Assembly: GCF_004379255.2 (NCBI RefSeq)
Contig: NC_056037.1
Location: 1,178,001-1,242,000, forward strand
Source of the DNA: Salvia splendens
Taxonomy: Eukaryota > Streptophyta > Magnoliopsida > Lamiales > Lamiaceae
Length of the DNA stretch: 64,000 nucleotides
Reading direction: 5' to 3'
Part shown: positions 23,223-36,095 of the stretch, piece after piece
Numbering within the stretch: the stretch's first letter is position 1
How the letters are laid out: the number at the start of each line of letters is the position of its first letter
Notes under the pieces: generated by a model
Seen by the model: the letters and a program-made list of their open reading frames with translations, nothing else
What the model was told of the DNA's origin: nothing
The model's database searches: none
Position numbers and translations under genes: made by a program

Positions 23223-25379
23223 ATGGTTGGCCACGTTTCAATGGAAATGGCGAAGACGGTGATTGAGGTGGCTGACGTGGCGTGGACCGCCGTCGAGAGC
23301 TGCCACCACCATCGCCACCACGACGCTCCGAAGCAATCGCCGCCAGAATCCAAAGAAGGAGCTGATTTGGATATCGAATGCACACGAGCGGAAAACGAAC
23401 GCCTTCGTCTATTGCTCGAGAAAAATCTCAATCTTCTACAGGAGATATCGAGTTCACCTACTTTGATGCATAATTGCCCGTCCGATGTATGTAATCTATA
23501 TTCCTTCATTTACATAATTTGAATTGGGGAAAATCAGTGATGAGTTTGTGTGAAATTTTAATGAATTGCAGCTCAATGATCGGATTTTGGGTGCTGTTAA
23601 GTCAGATAGCTTCTTGAATGAGCTTGATTTCCTCCGTCAAAACTCAACTTGCACATTTCCTTTCGATGAACCATCAGGTTTTTCCTATTTTCTTTCTAAA
23701 TTAGGGACTTATGTTTAACTTGAGGTTCTGGAGCAAGTTCGATTCCTAGCAATATAATAATGTATAGCTCATGTAACTAGTATATCTATTCCAAGTTTTG
23801 TAATGTATGCTAAATAGTTCTTCTAGTGTTTCTGGTTCAACATGATAGTATGTTTCTTGATTCTCTCTCTGTAACTGTTGAAAGTTTGTGTTCGTTTATA
23901 GATATTAGTGGCATGTATGATATATCTGCGCAAAATCTGTAGTGATATGAAGTGGAGATGCTAGTCTTGCTCTCGAAGAGTATTCATGTTTAAATTGATG
24001 CGTCTTCTTTCCCTTTTCGAAACGTAATCAGGTGCGGATTTAGATAAAGCTGAAGTATTGATAAAAATGGATCACGATGAACCAAGCTGGTGGGTGTGGG
24101 TCTCCGATGATATGGTCCATAAAAACACTGAAGAGAAGAGTGGAATCGACAATGAAAATTATGTAGTTGTAACTGAGGAGCATGTGGTGGATGGAATCTC
24201 TACCTTTTTGGCTAGATGCATATTGGCGAATCCAAAATCTGTGGTTTGTTAACCCAACGTTGTTCCACTTTTCCTTGTATGACTCTATATATTGATTAGC
24301 CTCACAATTAATGCTCTTCTTTCTGGCAATGCAGAATTTGACTCCTTCGGAGCTACAGAAAGGTAGGATCATTTTCCCGATTCTGAGAGCAATTTGATGC
24401 TCTTTACACAGTTAAGATGCAATTATACGCACAATCACACACACACACAGACAATAGTATTGTTGACCTGAAGGCTACTATAGTATCCTCGCCACCCCAC
24501 CCATCAAGGCGAGCCTGTGCTACATTTGGTGCCTATCTCATTAGTATTTTATATCTTGCAGCCATGATGAAAGCGCTGAAAGGCATGAATAAATTTGAGA
24601 AAATGCTAGACATTTGGCACGCAGGGATGTTATTTTACACCCTAGCCATGTGGGGTCTTTCACTAGCGAGGTAAGCTCCGTAATTCAAAGACCAGTTTTG
24701 TGGTTAATTAAATTCATTGTGTTTTGTATCAACCTTCTGAAACTTTTTGAGATTCTGGAACATCCGAATTAGTAACTTGCACTAATGTCTAGCTCAGAGT
24801 TTGATCCTTTGAGTATTCCATGCTTTTCTAACTTCCACACAGCTTTGATTTGGCTAGTCTCGTTGCACATGAATGCTAACATACCAAAGCATGTGATTTT
24901 AATTGATGAGGATAGTGTTTCATCGTGATAATTTTCGATAATGATTCTCCATTAGGTTAGCAAACAACAGTTTAGATGTTTTTGTTCATTCATTTTATGG
25001 ATGTGATTTAGTTGATCTTTTCCCACATTTCGATTGATTAATTGAAAGAGATACTTATTTTTAGATTCAAGTTGTCACTGCAAATTTACTTTGAAGAAGT
25101 ATTAATATCAATCTTCTTTCATAGCAACCTCTATTTTTTTCATTCTATCATACTTAGAAGGAACCAAACTGACTGCTTAAGTAATTTGAAACGTAAAAAA
25201 AGTGTTTTCTTTCTCTCCTGGCTCGTGATCTTATTCACCTTTTCTTGAGTTGTAAAGAGAGTAAGTCGATCTTATCAATTGCAATTTCATTGTGCAGTTT
25301 ATACCAAGGTCGTGCTATTCTGAGACTCGCTGCACTTGGGGTTCACCACTCGAGCAAAGCAGCTCTGAAGATCCTGTAA
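23223..25379 (+). CDS. Conserved plant protein of unknown function, possible C-terminal membrane segment
   Basis: Six exons: 23223-23486, 23572-23677, 24032-24243, 24335-24362, 24562-24670 and 25298-25379, joining in frame to 266 residues. All introns are GT-AG, and one exon is only 28 bp. The N-terminal part has a His-rich patch (CHHHRHHD) and a leucine-rich helix ENERLRLLLEKNLNLLQEI likely to be a coiled coil. The middle contains DEPSWWVWVSDDMV and VVVTEEHVVDGISTFLARCI. The C-terminus, NLTPSELQK and MNKFEKMLDIWHAGMLFYTL, includes a hydrophobic stretch (about GMLFYTLAMWGLSLASLY) that could be one membrane helix, and ends in LRLAALGVHHSSKAALKIL. It resembles a family I have seen as uncharacterised in many plants but cannot name. 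The start is the first ATG of the open frame; MEMAK at codon 7 is an alternative. Confidence 0.8.
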
Positions 25380-25844
25380 TAATTGGACGTATGCCGATTG
25401 TAATGGTTTTACTTTCTTCAAATGTACATGGGTAAAAAATGGTTGCAAGAATTGGATTGCTCTTGTACTCTTCTTGTGTATGTTCCTATTATTTGTTCTC
25501 TTCATGTTTAACTTATGTAAATATCTACTTGCTGTTCATTATCAAATGTACATAGTGTGCACAAATTGATGAAATTTCAGACTCCGTCTCCATGATTATG
25601 CTGTCTGAAAATATGAATTTTTTTCCTTTAACAATTACTATCATTGTCATGAGAGATTAATTGCTGCAAGAAAATGACAAAATAGGAAAACATAGATAAA
25701 GGACAAAATTTGGTTTGTTGACACACAATCAAATTACATTAAGCAAAAGCAGCATGAAAAACACCATACTGAACAATTGAAATCAAGTCAACCACATCTT
25801 CAACATGAGTGATTGGACATTAATTGAACACAAATCACTCTCCA

Positions 25845-28349
25845 TCAAGGCTCTTCATGAAGGGAATTAATCTTCATTTTGAGAGTAGTTCCATTGATGT
25901 TATTGTCTGAAGCACTCATGTCTATGACCACTGGTAACTGTTGCGATTTAATGTCCTTCGCAGCCGAGTCCTCCTTCGTTTTGCCCCACACCACGCAGTA
26001 CAGCCCACTTACTATGATCACTGCTCCGACCACACTGTCGATATTCAAAGTCGATGTTAGTGTTGGACATGCGATAACTGTTCAACATAGTTAGACAGAT
26101 AGATAGATAGATACCTTCCGAGATGGAGCGTCTCGGCGAGAATAATGGCTGACAAGAAAGCAGTGATGATCATGCTGAGGGGGCTAAATGATGTCACAAA
26201 CACTGGACCTTTTGCCTTATTCACCACACTTTGCAAGTAGTATGCTATTCCTGAGCATACAAGTCCCTGCAAATTTAATCATATATATATATATATATAT
26301 ATACATGTCAATTAAATAGCAAAAGAAAAACATGATTATTGATAGTGAAAATAAAGAAAATATTACTACTCCTAAAATAGAGATGAACAAACAGACCGAA
26401 TAAGTAGCAGCGAGCAGGCGAGCGTCAAAACCAATAGCCCAGGCGCTCGGCCTCCGCTCCATTATCGCCGCCACGATGCCGCCTTCCACCGTCCCCATCA
26501 GACAAATCAACGTCGTCAACGACAGCTCCGCCGGGTACTCCTTCAACGTATTATTCTGTCCAAATATATATACCAAAATTTAATGAAATCAAATTATATA
26601 TCCATTTAAAACTATTTAAAAAAAATATATATATGTATAAACATCAAGAATATATATATATATATTACTTGCAAGATGAAGAAGGCGGCCCAGCCGACGA
26701 TGCAGCCGAGCAGCATGATTGTGCCGGTGACCCAGTGCTGATCGGCGGCAGTGCTGGCGGCCTCGTGGTGGCCACCGTGAGAGAAGAACAAGATGTTGAT
26801 GGCGGGGCCTTTGTACAGTGTGATCAGCATTGCTCCGATCACCGTCACCGTCGTTCCGATCACTTTTGCTAAGCTGTGGACTTTTTTCAGATTCACCTTT
26901 TCCAACCTGTTATATTAATTCAATTATAAATTACTATTGTTTTCTGAAAAAAATGGTTAAAACTTAATTTGATAGACTAATTTTTGCGAACGGAAATTAT
27001 AAATATGTTACTATATCGCAATATGTATACATGAGATGGTTCATTTCAGAACTTTTATCTAAATTAGAACACAAACTATATCGGTTTCCAAAATATACAT
27101 CAATATGCATCATTATACATATTAGTTTCATGATATTATTTTCATTTCATAAAATTTTCATTTAAAAAAATTCTCACTAGAATTGGAATCGCCCCTATGT
27201 ATATATTGTAAATTTTAATCATTTATTGTATAATGTCAAATCTTGCCTAACTTCTTAAAACAATACACCACGAGGATAATTAAGAGTTCTATCATAAAAA
27301 GAGTTTTGAACTTTTAAGTCATTCGCACGTGCAAAGCCTTTTTTGTTGAAAAGATGATAATTTATGTTAGATTGCATTATTTATGTCGCACCGATTTAAT
27401 TTTGGAGAGAGAGAGAGACGACACTTGAGCCATAACTTTTTTTCTAGTTGCTTATTCTACCTGGAATAAAATAAAACATTAAAGGCGAATATATATTAAA
27501 TTGAATATACCTGAAAACAACAGCCATAATGAAGGTGACGGCGGGGAGAATATTGACGGTCGCCGCCGCGAACGTTGCCGACGTGTACTGGATTCCGACG
27601 CCGTACAAGTTTTGGTCCAAAACTGGCCTATATTTATTTTTTAATTGTCAGAAATTAATCCAAATGTCATATATATCATATATGTATCCATCAGTCAAAT
27701 ATATGAATGCATCATTAACACGAGCAATTTCATAGATTGCATTTCTACACATTTAAGAAAAAAGAAAATAATCTCATTTTACGTAGCATGCAGTAAAATT
27801 AATGATATATATTGTATAGGCTGTTGGAAATATTCTTTTTATGCACTTACTTATATATTATATCAAATCCTAGAGTTATTCAAAATTAAGAAAAAAAATG
27901 TAGAGAGAAAGATTAGTGTAACAATTAACTTAAAAAGCAAGCAAAAAGTGAAATGGTTTATTAGTATGTTTAAGGGCATTACTCCAAGAAACCAAGCAGC
28001 ATTATCTTGAAGAATATTGATTTCGTCATCTTGGGCCTTATTTTCCTGCACATAAATAAATAATAGTACTAATTAAACACAAAATCGATATATACGACCA
28101 AATAAATAATGTATTCACACATAAATCAAAATCTTACTTCTCAAAATAGTATGCAAAAGGAGCAAAAAACACGGTTGCAACTGCGTGACGATAAACAACG
28201 AAAACCCAATGACTAAAACCTCTCTTGAAAGAGAGCAAGAGAACAATATGCATTCCTGCATACCCAAATTGAAGTGAAATCATAGCCAAATATGGCTTCA
28301 TTTTGTTGAAAGTTTCACCAAGAACACACCCCATTTTTTGCTCAGCCAT
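25845..28349 (-). CDS. WAT1-related (EamA/DMT) membrane transporter
   Basis: Seven exons on the minus strand: 28349-28138, 28045-27983, 27627-27511, 26906-26669, 26555-26397, 26266-26115 and 26034-25845, giving 376 residues with consistent phases and GT-AG introns. Family blocks in order are KPYLAMISLQFGYAGMHIVL (TM1), VVYRHAVATVFFAPFAYYFE, KIRPKMTKSIFFKI, LEPVLDQNLYGVGIQYTSAT, LPAVTFIMAVVFRLEKVNLK, GAMLITLYKG, YPAELSLTTLICLMGTVEG, PSAWAIGFD, AYYLQSVVNKAKGPVFVTSF and FLSAIILAETLHLG. Ten membrane helices in two EamA repeats are expected. WAT1 itself exports auxin from the vacuole, and relatives move amino acids or nucleosides; the substrate here is unknown. The chosen ATG follows directly on a (GA)n leader tract. 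The polar C-tail of about 45 residues is variable in the family. Confidence 0.93.
26280..26303. repeat. (AT)n microsatellite in WAT1 intron
   Basis: At least eleven AT units occur between exons 5 and 6 of the WAT1-like gene. Another short AT run is at 26649-26664. Confidence 0.9.
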
Positions 28350-28373
28350 CTCTCTCTCTCTCTCTCTCTCGAC
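28350..28373. repeat. (CT)n / (GA)n tract adjoining the WAT1 start codon
   Basis: About ten TC dinucleotides lie immediately upstream of the minus-strand ATG, so the mRNA leader ends in GAGAGA. GA tracts in plant leaders often bind GAGA-binding factors; that role is inferred, not shown. Confidence 0.8.
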
Positions 28374-31351
28374 TCTTGTTCTCACTATAGAAAGAACTCA
28401 TGCATTGATGCACAAAAATGGGAGACTCCCTTTTTATACACACAAAAAGATAGGATAAAAGGGAGGAAGCTTTGCATTATTTGAATATGTGTACACCACC
28501 TTTGCATGGTGGCACTCACTTTCCTTTTCTTTCTTTTTTAAATTATTATTCACCTTTTAGATTCTTATCACGTATTGAGTAGAAGTGAATTTAAGCCCGT
28601 TACGGTACGATAACCCATCATCAGTGACGGATACAGGAAAGTGGGTTTGTAAAATGAAATCACACACCAAAAAGAGAAGGGTTGAGATGGAGGCATAAAT
28701 GACATTTGGTCGGTGATAGTACTAAGTAATAGAGATTTCTCAGAAACCCTAGGTTCTTAAGAACAAAATTTATTATCAAAATCATAAATTGGCTTGAAAA
28801 CAGTTTTCTAACCCATAACCCTAACAAGTAAAGCAAATTACGGAAATTAAAATAAAATCAGGAAAATGGTAAAATGACGTTTTGTTTTCGCCTCCCAAAT
28901 GATCTCCGATTTCCAAAAATGGGGTGTCGATTTAATTCATCAGCCCGTTTCACAAGTCTCGAGTGAATTTCAAGTCATTCCGAGACTATGACTTTTCCAG
29001 TCTCGAGCGAATTTTCCTATATATAACTATTTCATTAGGTTACTATCAACATCTATAATATTTTATTGTAGACGTATCAATTTTATAACAGAAATTACTC
29101 CGACGCTCAAGTCAGCACAATTACAATCAAGAAGGCCCTAATTAGGTGCTCTATTAATGATGAAAAATTGACCAACACCCATACAACCAACTACTAGAAA
29201 TGAATTAACATTGGAAAGTGATTATGAAGAAATAATATCTTGATGACTAATACCAACAAGTTACCAACTGTTATACTAGTTCTATTGTTAGACATATTAA
29301 CAACATTAGATCTAAGTATTAGGAGTATAAACAAACACTATTTAAGTTAAGTTTCATTTCTAGAATATCTTTAAACTTAAGTGCAATATTTGATAAATGA
29401 AAGCAATTGATAATCAATAATAATAAATTTTGTAAGAAATTTTTGGACCATAAAATGTTGTTAGGGTTTGGGTAGTGGATGGAAATGTATAACTGATGAT
29501 ATGGTTTCCTTTTGTGGATGACGAGTGGACACTTTTTCTTGAAAATGGCTTATTAAATTATTATCTTTTTCGAATTTTTCCATCACAATTCTTTCTTAAT
29601 TATACATGATCAGAAGACTCTAGTATCATCAATTTTTTAAACTTGTAACAAAAATTACGTTGATATTTTTTTTAATATCATGTTTGTGTAGATACTAGTA
29701 CAATATATATGTGTGCGAAACTATATGTATGTACAGAAACTAATAAATTTCTAGTACTACTAATTAGTGAATTAAGATTAATATAAAGCTCGTTTATGTA
29801 GAAAGAGAGTAATGGATATACTATCATAAATTCTATCACATCTTTTAGATGTATTCGGATAAGTGTGTCAATGGTACACCCAATAAAGCAACAACCAATT
29901 TCAATATATATTACTCCATATGGATAGTGATGATATAAATGTTCCCAATATATATTTTCGATAATTTCTGATTTTTCCTACAATTTTTTTACTATCTGAA
30001 TATATTCATTTTAGTTTTTCTATCCACAACTAATGCATGTCACATTTTTACATAAATATTTTAATTTTTTTGTTTCCTATCGTATTCTATCAATTTTGCA
30101 TTAGTACTATTATAGTGGGCGGAAGGGCATATACTATTGTAGTAATATTACATATCGTTTTCTGCAAAAAGATTGTGAAGAAGTACGTGGCCGATACATT
30201 TTCAATAATTGATAATAGAAAAGATGATAAAAATTATGAGATGGAATACATGTTGAGTTTTCCAATGAATCGGTCGATAGGGAATTATCCCCTTTAAGCC
30301 TTACGTTGCGTGAGGAAACCTACTTGAACTATTTGGGAATACTTTTTATAATATAGAATATATACAAATATACAAAAAAATAAATATTATGGTCCACTGA
30401 AATACCAGTATTAATCACAATTAGATCATGTTGATTACTTAGATATTTTTTATTTCGTCACAAATCAATATTTCGTGTTGGAAAGATTAGATAGTAGGTT
30501 ATTTTGTGAAAAATGTTAAATTAAACTTGAAGACATTTGGTATAAAACGAAAATTGAGGACAATTTTTAAATATGCTGAAGCATTCAAATATTTCGCAAA
30601 GTATTCAAAAAATCTTATTGTATGCCGTCTATTTCGACTACATTTATTATTCTAATTATGAGAATTTATATTATCTTTTTTATGTATCGATATTCTTGAT
30701 AATTAATTGTTGAGAATAAATAAAATGCATTTTCTTTTGCACATACGTGTACGTACTCTAATTAAAGATTCTTTAATACATAATGTGGAAAAGAATATAC
30801 ATGGGACCAATGAAAGCTAGCTTGATTAATTAGCTACAAATAGTTAGCACATTTAAATATTGAGATATTGTTGATAAAACTTTAATTGGAGTTCATGTAG
30901 CAGTAATAAACTATTAGTAGCTCTTTATTTTATCTTTATTAGATGTCCTATTTACACGTAATATTCAGAAAAAAAAATATGTGGCAGAATAAGAGAAAAA
31001 AGGGGACAGTTCTTTTTATAAGAATGAAATAAAATTGGAAATAGTAGGCTACAAAAGTTGGGAGACAAAGGCAAATGAAAGAAAACTTTGGTGCTTTCTT
31101 GGTAAGATTCCAATATTGTTGAATTGTGTGGAAGGCACAAATTGAAAGCCTTTGATATCGGCACTGATCATATACGTAGCTATTATTGATACAATCATAT
31201 AATTAAAGATATTAGATTGAATATTTGATTATGGTTTCTTGTTTAGTCATTTTGTCTTTGTATCTTGCTTGTTATGTGAATTTGCTATTTGTTTTGTGTG
31301 ATTCGTTTGAGTGAGTGTGTATTCTCCTTTAATTACATTGACAAACATATA

Positions 31352-31566
31352 CTTCTTTTATCTCATATTACTTGAGTCACTTCATTTTACACTCATTTTT
31401 AAAAAAATAATGAATAAATAGTTAAAGTAGTGAGAGAGTAAAATAAGAAAGAGAGCACTCTCTCTCTTCTGTACATTACTTTCTTGCCACTTTAAATATT
31501 TATTATCATTTTCTCGGAATGAGTGCGAAAAAGATTGACTCATCAAGTAACGTGAGATGGAAGGAG
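31352..31566. mobile_element. Stowaway MITE
   Basis: The left end CTTCTTTTATCTCATATTAC and right end GTAACGTGAGATGGAAGGAG pair as inverted repeats. TA flanks are at 31350-31351 and 31567-31568. Inner arms (CACTCATTTT / GAATGAGTG) also pair. Confidence 0.7.
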
Positions 31567-32958
31567 TATTACAAATATAATTTATATATAATGAAAGAAA
31601 CTTTTGTTTGACTTATATTTGAAATTTTAAAACTATAGTAACCTAACATACATTTTGAATAAGTTAAGACTATTCACATGCAATAATTGACAAATCAATA
31701 AAGTAGAATACAACAAAATCGTTTCAAAAGTCTCTTTAGAGAGAGTTTTGGTTAGTTAGGCAATTAACCTCTTTTAATTTGTTTCACTTATTGTGATATA
31801 CTGATATTTTCTCTTAAGAGACGTAGGTCAACAATTTCATCAGATTAGCAAATACTTTTAATGTGATTAAAAGCTAGGTCAAAAAGGTAGAGAAATATAC
31901 AAATTTAACAAAAGTTTTTACCATTTATAATACTATATTTAAATCAAGACCTCTTTTATTTTTGGATAGACTATGCTCAGTATAAATATGTAGTCCGCAT
32001 TTTAGGTTGTATATCTGTTCCACATTTTATTATCAAGGTAGATGGAACTTGTAATTGTGTCGATCGACCTTATTAGTATTTGACATTTTATTATCTCTAA
32101 TATACTTCTTCAATGCTAGTTTGTCATAGTTAGCTTGGACATTTTGCATTATATCGAAATAAAGGAACTTGTATTTTGTGAATTAGTTAACTGGAGAGAA
32201 TAAAATAGAAGAAAAAATAAAATAAATAAATAAAAAGATAATACAATAAAATGAATTATTAGTTAATTTTTGTCAATGAGAAAAAAAATACTCCTCATTT
32301 ACACTGAGACATTCGAAAAACTATACATCTACTATTTTGTTGTGGGATAGTTGGAGTATCATATATATTTACACACATATTGTGCTGACAATGCCACTGA
32401 TTTTTGTCTCAATTATAGACACTACTGGAAATTTCCTTTAGCATTTCGAGATCAAAAAGTCTCTAGATTTAATCGATTAAAATTCAAAGATTTATCTATT
32501 TTTGTCGTCAAAATTTACACAATTTTATATCTTATGTCTCACATTTTTTTCCCAATAGTATCCACTGTTCTATTGCAATTCTGTATTACATATTGCACAC
32601 AATTCATTTTTAGTGTATAAATTTCAGATTCAATATAATGTTCTATATGAACAACATCAAATGTGACATGTATAATAAATTTCACCAACAAAACACAATC
32701 TCAAAGATAAAAAAATATAGTAGTATATATTTTAGGTTTGAGTGTATAATAAATAAGAGAAGTTAATCAAGAAGCCCATAATAAAATTGATGAGGCGAAT
32801 CGTTAGTGTATAATTTATAATGATGGTATTAATTATTAGAGTATAACTTGAAAAGCAATTGGTCAAACCATTATCACAACAAGATAAGATCACCAACCCT
32901 ACTTGTTTAGTGCTTTACAATTAACCAACATGTTTGTTCTATGTGCAAAACACTCATA

Positions 32959-33014
32959 AGCCATTCATATAATTTAATGCTTCAACAGCCATTCATATAA
33001 TTTAATGCTTCAAC
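32959..33014. repeat. Perfect 28-bp tandem duplication
   Basis: AGCCATTCATATAATTTAAT plus GCTTCAAC occurs twice head to tail without mismatch, implying a recent event. Confidence 0.85.
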
Positions 33015-33587
33015 AAAATAATATCTCAAAAGTATGCTTTTTATCAAGATCCATTATTTTAATTAGTAGTACTTATTTTTAAAATTATATGTCCTTGTTG
33101 TATAGTGATTCTTAAGAGAGAAGTTAAATGACTACCATAGTCTGGACTGTACTAGGGCTATATTTTTTGTATGCACTGTGAAGAATAAAATCAATTTATT
33201 TTAAAGAAATTACACAACACAAACACATTTACACGCACAATGAGTTCATGTATTTTTCAAATGAAGGCATGCAAATGCAATGGAGGTGTCGACAGTGGAA
33301 AATAAATAGAAGAGAGTATTTGTCTTTACATATATATGATCAAACTAAATTTGAAGCTCGTTCAAAAATTAAATAATATGATGATATTTCTACTACCGGG
33401 AAGTTCTATATGTTGAAGAACATAATTAGTGAAATTTTGACCTATTAATAATATCTCTAGACACCAATTAGGCGAGAAAGTGGAGTATTTTTTATTTTTC
33501 TTATACATTTGAATCTATGATCATGATCTAAAATTAGAACAACAATACAGATATTAGAAGAGATATAATGATCAAATAATTTTATAA

Positions 33588-33655
33588 CATTATATGACGA
33601 TAAATCTAACAATACAGATATTTTCATATCATTATATGACGATAAATCTAACAAA
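33588..33655. repeat. Short direct repeat, 42-bp period
   Basis: CATTATATGACGATAAATCT followed by AACAA occurs twice, 42 bp apart. Confidence 0.75.
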
Positions 33656-34028
33656 TAATTTTAATATTATATAATAAACAATACTTTTTACCGAAATATC
33701 TTAACATAGCAACAAACTAAAATATGTAAACTCATTCGATAATTATCTCTTTTTTACTTTCATTTCTAACATGTAGATTAATGCAATTCAAGACATCAAA
33801 GTTATCATTAATATTACTAGATGCATTAAATTTATTTGAAAATTAAATAAATCAAAAACCGATTCAACCGTCGTCGACCGATTATTAATATACCACAAAA
33901 AAAATGGTACACGACTTCAATTTTAAGCTAAAAAGCGCAGTTTGCACTCTAGTTTCCAAATTTTCATCTCACGAGAAATAAAAAGAGACTAAAATCTTTT
34001 CGGGCGAGAAAGAGATATTGAAACAACA

Positions 34029-35844
34029 ATGGCGGTCAGGATAGCAATCGGAACAGCCACAAAACCTCAACTCATTCCTCATTTCCGATCAGCCATCAGT
34101 TCCACCACCGGAAATCATAAATTATCGGTGTTCAAAGCGTCAGCTTCCTTTTCCTCTTCGCCGGCGCCGAGAAAACTGATACTTTACTCAAAGCCCGGAT
34201 GCTGTTTGTGCGATGGCCTCAAAGAAAAACTCGTCGCCGCATTCTCTCTCTCCAGCCCCAGTTCAATCGGAGACATCGAGTTGCAGGTCCCAATTTCAAT
34301 TTCCACGTTTTTTTCTGTAAATTCACTTCTTGATTGATTCCAATTGAGGTTCAAAATGCGGATTTTGTGTGTGAGTGTGTTGGCTTTGTCCTTTTTTTTG
34401 GAAGAAATAGAAATGGTGGATTATTCTGAAAGTAGTGAGATTTGTAACTGATAGCTTGAGTTTTGATTATTAGAAAACTTGATTTTGGAGCTCAAATCCT
34501 TCATGGAGTATGAATATTGTGAGAGTAATGTGACTTGAGCTTTTGCAGGTGAGGGATATTACGACTAATCATATTGGGAGAAGCTTTACCAATACGAGAT
34601 ACCGGTGTTGGCTAGAGTCCGGGAAGATGGCGTGGATGTTATTTTTTCTTATTGCTTACATTGATATTGAATCTTGTTTGAATTTGTTGTATTCAAATGG
34701 CTGTTAAGCAATCGATTGTTATTTGTTCAGTAGTAGCTTAGTTCGCCAAATTGAGCTGTTAAATATATCAATACGCAAGAGTAGATTAAATGGGATGTAG
34801 GTGAAGTGAAACAGTGGAATGGAGATAAGATATGTGTCTATTCTAGTACTGGCTTTGGCCCTTGCAAATGGAATGAAACAGCAGTCGAGTAATGCTACCG
34901 CGTTATTGTTTCTCACCTTGGTTTGTTTGTTTGTCTGCTTGAGTTGAATATTGTGGTAATACTGGTAGACGGAGATGAAATTATTAGGACATACTGTATA
35001 ACTTTTGGAATATACAAAGTTTAGAATCTCTGCCGACTCTATTGATATGGTTATCCTATGTGTAGAATGTTCTCACTGAGAGAGGGGAGTGCCTTAGTCT
35101 AAAGCGTTGCGGTCTGTCTGGTGGAGATCATATTCACTTTGGTACCGTTGTAGGTAGAGTTGAAGGATAGAGAGACATTACTTTAACTTTGTTGAAACAA
35201 AAAAAAATGCCTTTTCTTCTTTTCTTGAAGTAACTTTGTTGTAGCTAGAGAGAGAGAGGGACGTGGCATGCACTTCGTTGTACTAGGTAAAGTGTTGAGT
35301 CTGTCCGGTGGAGAGTATGCATCAGAGATCATATTCACTCTAGCATGGTAATAGGTAAACTTGAAGGAGAGTGAGACATTATTATTACTATAGGCTTTGT
35401 TGAAATAAGAAAAAATGCCTTTGGTTTCTTCTTTTCCTGAGGTAATTCAGTGTAGCTACAGAGACAGAGAGACATGGGCTTCCTCGCACTAGCTAGTCGT
35501 TATGTCTGTCTGTTGGAGATCATATTCACTCTGGTACCTTGCTAGGTAAACTTGAAGGAGCGAGACACATTACTTTAGGCTTTTTGAAACAATTTTTTTG
35601 CCAGAGTTTATTACTTTCTCGAAGCAACTTCGTGTGGATGCTGTTAAAATAACTAATTTCTGCCACTTCATAAATTTGATGCATCGTCTTACTTCTGTAA
35701 TGTGTTTCATGCTCACAATTTACCCTTGCGTTTCTTGATAAATGCTGACCATGTTATCTGTTACAGGAGACACTTCCTAGATTATCTCCCCGTCTTGGAG
35801 TCGAGCTCGTTCAGAAGAAGATAGCAGCTGCATTTGATCAATGA
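34029..35844 (+). pseudogene. Glutaredoxin-like (DUF836/C5orf63-type) gene with a one-base deletion
   Basis: Three exons: 34029-34286, 34549-34637 and 35767-35844. Exon 1 encodes a Ser-rich N-terminus that may be a plastid or mitochondrial presequence, then KLILYSKPGCCLCDGLKEKL, the CxxC thioredoxin-fold active site (CCLCD). Exon 2 starts VRDITTN, but after about 34570 the family sequence resumes one frame over (WEKLYQYEIPVLARVREDGV); exon 2 is 89 bp, one short of a multiple of three. Exon 3 encodes ETLPRLSPRLGVELVQKKIA and ends at TGA. All splice sites are intact and only this single base is missing. Either the copy is newly dead or the base was lost in sequencing or assembly. The expected intact length is about 141 residues. 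It is listed as a pseudogene on the sequence as given. Confidence 0.75.
35090..35640 (+). repeat. Diverged tandem triplication (period about 190-205 bp) in the glutaredoxin-like intron 2
   Basis: Three copies start near 35101, 35289 and 35493. Each contains GTCTGTC.GGTGGAG, ATCATATTCACT, a GGTA(A/C)..TAGGTA block, TTGAAGGA..GAGACA and TTTGTTGAAA..AA plus a TTTCTTG / GTAGCTA(G/C)AGAGA segment. The repeats are not coding. Confidence 0.75.
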
Positions 35845-36095
35845 ACGGCATACCCTACTGCGGTTTAGTCTCTCAAATGGTGTAAGAGCTACAAATGTGT
35901 AACCTTCATACTTTTACTATGCTTCAGATGATTTGGTGCTTTTTTCAGTTAAAAGCAGATTAATTGATTCTGAATTCCATAGATATAAATTTCTGAAATA
36001 ATTGAAGCAAATGTATCAAATGTCACATAAAACTCTTGCCCTTTTCTGCACTAAACTCTTTCCTAAATCTCTGGATGATTGAATATTGTGTTTGT

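Larger units (their letters stand above)
28386..34028. other. AT-rich intergenic DNA, no gene seen (5.6 kb)
   Basis: No frame longer than about 100 codons and none with family resemblance is present. It contains one Stowaway MITE (31352-31566) and two short tandem duplications (32959-33014 and 33588-33655). The rest shows only A/T-rich drift. Confidence 0.55.

Noticed and set aside
28350..28385. Upstream in-frame extension of the WAT1-like protein (RERERE)
   Set aside because: It would need a GTG start; the ATG at 28349 fits the family N-terminus.
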